Origin: an uncultured Acidobacteriota bacterium
GTDB lineage: Bacteria > Acidobacteriota > Blastocatellia > Pyrinomonadales > Pyrinomonadaceae
NCBI GenBank assembly: GCA_902826385.1
Contig: CADEEU010000223.1
Location: 1 to 6,302 of the forward strand
Direction of reading: 5' to 3'
Length of the DNA: 6,302 nucleotides
Shown here in pieces: positions 5,524 through 6,302 of this stretch (positions within the stretch are counted from its first letter, which is position 1; each line of letters opens with the position of its first letter). A model generated the notes under the pieces. It was given only the letters and a program-made list of their open reading frames with translations. It made no database searches and was not told the DNA's origin. A program made the translations under genes and the position numbers.

Positions 5524-5805
5524 ATGAAAGCAATCTGGAACAACAAAACCATCGCAGAAAGCGACGACACGGTTGTCGTCGAAGGAAATCACTATTTTCC
5601 AAAAGATTCGGTCAACACCGAATTCGTTCAACCCAGCGAAACACACACGGTCTGTAGCTGGAAAGGCACGGCGAGCTACTACGATGTAGTCGTCGATGGC
5701 CAAACCAACGCCGACGCCGCTTGGTTTTATCCCGACACAAAACCGGACGCCAAAAACATCGAAGGCTACGTTGCCTTCTGGAAAGGCGTCGAAGTTACAG
5801 AGTAA
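5524..5805 (+). CDS. DUF427 domain protein (PF04248 family)
   Basis: 93 residues from the ATG at 5524; a longer reading from a TTG at 5506 would start inside the hairpin and lacks support. The protein is a single DUF427 domain. It begins MKAIWNNKTIAESDDTVVVE and keeps the family landmarks: GNHYFP (21-26), HTVCSWKGTASYYDV (41-55, with Cys44, Lys47 and Gly48), AAWFYPDTKP (65-74) and GYVAFWKGVEV (81-91). Length is normal for stand-alone members. The family is a small beta-rich fold of unknown biochemical role, so no function is assigned. There is no signal peptide or membrane segment. No good Shine-Dalgarno sequence is seen; the right-hand hairpin of the palindromic element ends 12 nt before the start and may influence translation. 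It lies 69 bp after the DCC gene and 82 bp before mutS2. Confidence 0.9.
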   Translation: MKAIWNNKTIAESDDTVVVEGNHYFPKDSVNTEFVQPSETHTVCSWKGTASYYDVVVDGQTNADAAWFYPDTKPDAKNIEGYVAFWKGVEVTE

Positions 5806-5815
5806 AAACTTCTTT

Positions 5816-5880
5816 CTTTGCGTACTTTGCGAACTTTGCGTAAGAAAATTTTCCCGCAAAGTCGCAGAGACTCACAGGGA
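5816..5880. repeat. Inverted TTTGCG / CGCAAAG repeat cluster before mutS2
   Basis: The left half carries CTTTGCG three times (5816-5822, 5825-5831 and 5834-5840) at a 9-bp period. The right half carries CGCAAAG (5855-5861) and CGCAGAGA (5863-5870). ACTTTGCG (5833-5840) and CGCAAAGT (5855-5862) are perfect complements, and the centre contains the self-complementary GAAAATTTTC. The cluster fills the gap between the DUF427 gene and mutS2 and is of the same type as 3638-3720. Confidence 0.65.
5876..5880 (+). promoter_or_regulatory. mutS2 ribosome binding site within the repeat arm
   Basis: AGGGA stands 7 nt before the ATG at 5888 and fixes that start. It is the tail of the repeat cluster (CTCACAGGGA), so the repeat appears to supply the Shine-Dalgarno sequence. 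Confidence 0.6.
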
Positions 5881-5887
5881 AACAAAG

Positions 5888-6302
5888 ATGAGTTTCTCAC
5901 TCGAAACACTTGAATACGCAAAGCTCCTCGAGCTTATTAGCCGCCACTCCCAAACACCGATGGGCGAAGAGCGGTTTGCTCAATTGCGTCCGAAAACAAA
6001 CCCCCACGAACTCGAACGCGATCTCGCCGCCATCTCGGAAACTATACTTTTAAACGAAGAAAAGCAGGTCAACTGGTCCTTCAGCGGCCTCGAAGACCCG
6101 TCGGATGCGGTTGCGATCCTAAAGATCAAAAACGCGACGCTGGAACCAACGCGGCTTCTTGAACTGGCCCGCGTTTGCAATCAGGCAATTTTTGCCCGTT
6201 CATCGATCCAGCCTGAAAAGGAAGCGGCCCCGATGCTGTGGCAAACAGTCGAAGGTATTCCGCCGACCTTACTGGCCGCGATCGAGCGAATAAACAAAAA
6301 AC
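5888..6302 (+). CDS. mutS2: Endonuclease MutS2, N-terminal part (runs off window)
   Basis: The first 138 codons are open to the window edge. The translation begins MSFSLETLEYAKLLELISRH and continues with SQTPMGEERFAQLRP (21-35), ELERDLAAISET (41-52), VNWSFSGLEDP (61-71), LKIKNATLEPTRLLELARVC (78-97), SSIQPEKEA (105-113) and VEGIPPTLLAAIERINKK (121-138). This is the characteristic helical N-terminal core of MutS2: LEYxKLLELI, QTPMGxERxxxLRP, then an E-R/DLxxxxE segment. MutS2 proteins have MutS-like clamp and ATPase domains and usually a C-terminal Smr nuclease domain; those parts lie outside the window. Family members are linked to suppression of homologous recombination and, in B. subtilis, to rescue of collided ribosomes; which role applies here is unknown. 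A proper Shine-Dalgarno sequence precedes the ATG. Confidence 0.92.
   Translation, partial: MSFSLETLEYAKLLELISRHSQTPMGEERFAQLRPKTNPHELERDLAAISETILLNEEKQVNWSFSGLEDPSDAVAILKIKNATLEPTRLLELARVCNQAIFARSSIQPEKEAAPMLWQTVEGIPPTLLAAIERINKK

Noticed and set aside
5326..5859. 177-codon minus-strand frame opposite the DCC and DUF427 genes
   Set aside because: Both plus-strand genes are recognisable families; this frame crosses their intergenic palindrome and resembles nothing known.

Overview
The window looks like a chromosomal segment of a Gram-negative bacterium, most probably an Acidobacteriota member of the Blastocatellia/Pyrinomonadales type. That placement is an inference from three things: tandem secreted amidohydrolases, a MutS2 N-terminus of the kind seen there, and intergenic ACGCAGAG/ACGCAAAG-type repeats. 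No rRNA or other marker gene fixes it. No mobile-element gene, tRNA or CRISPR array was found.

Left half (1-3371, minus strand): three consecutive genes for exported amidohydrolase-superfamily proteins, transcribed right to left with gaps of 23 and 51 bp, so probably one operon. The first (3371 to 1689) has the amidohydrolase fold signature, but every expected metal ligand is replaced. It also carries a poly-Ala insert and an extra C-terminal beta-rich domain. The second (1665 to 277) keeps all the ligands. The third (225 to the window edge) shows only its signal peptide and first strands.

Centre (3372-3956): 585 bp without a convincing gene. It holds a probable promoter/leader zone, a small CTCCGGAG hairpin, an inverted cluster of ACGCAGAG-like units, a degenerate tandem array with a strict period of about 21 bp, and a 15-bp-stem inverted repeat.

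Right half (3957-6302): a full-length Ada alkylation-repair protein/regulator on the minus strand. Divergent from it, on the plus strand, are a DCC-family (DUF393) thiol protein, a DUF427 protein and the start of mutS2. The 64-bp divergent region contains AAT-N6-GCAA, matching the Ada-binding consensus, so autoregulated alkylation-inducible expression of ada is plausible. The gap between the DCC and DUF427 genes is filled by a 61-bp palindromic element with two TTTGT-type hairpins, the first followed by a T-tract. The gap before mutS2 is filled by TTTGCG/CGCAAAG repeats whose last unit supplies the mutS2 ribosome binding site.

There is no complete new defence or biosynthetic system here. The most unusual items are the apparently metal-less amidohydrolase paired with an intact one, the 21-bp-period noncoding array, and the repeat elements that exactly occupy the short gaps between genes.
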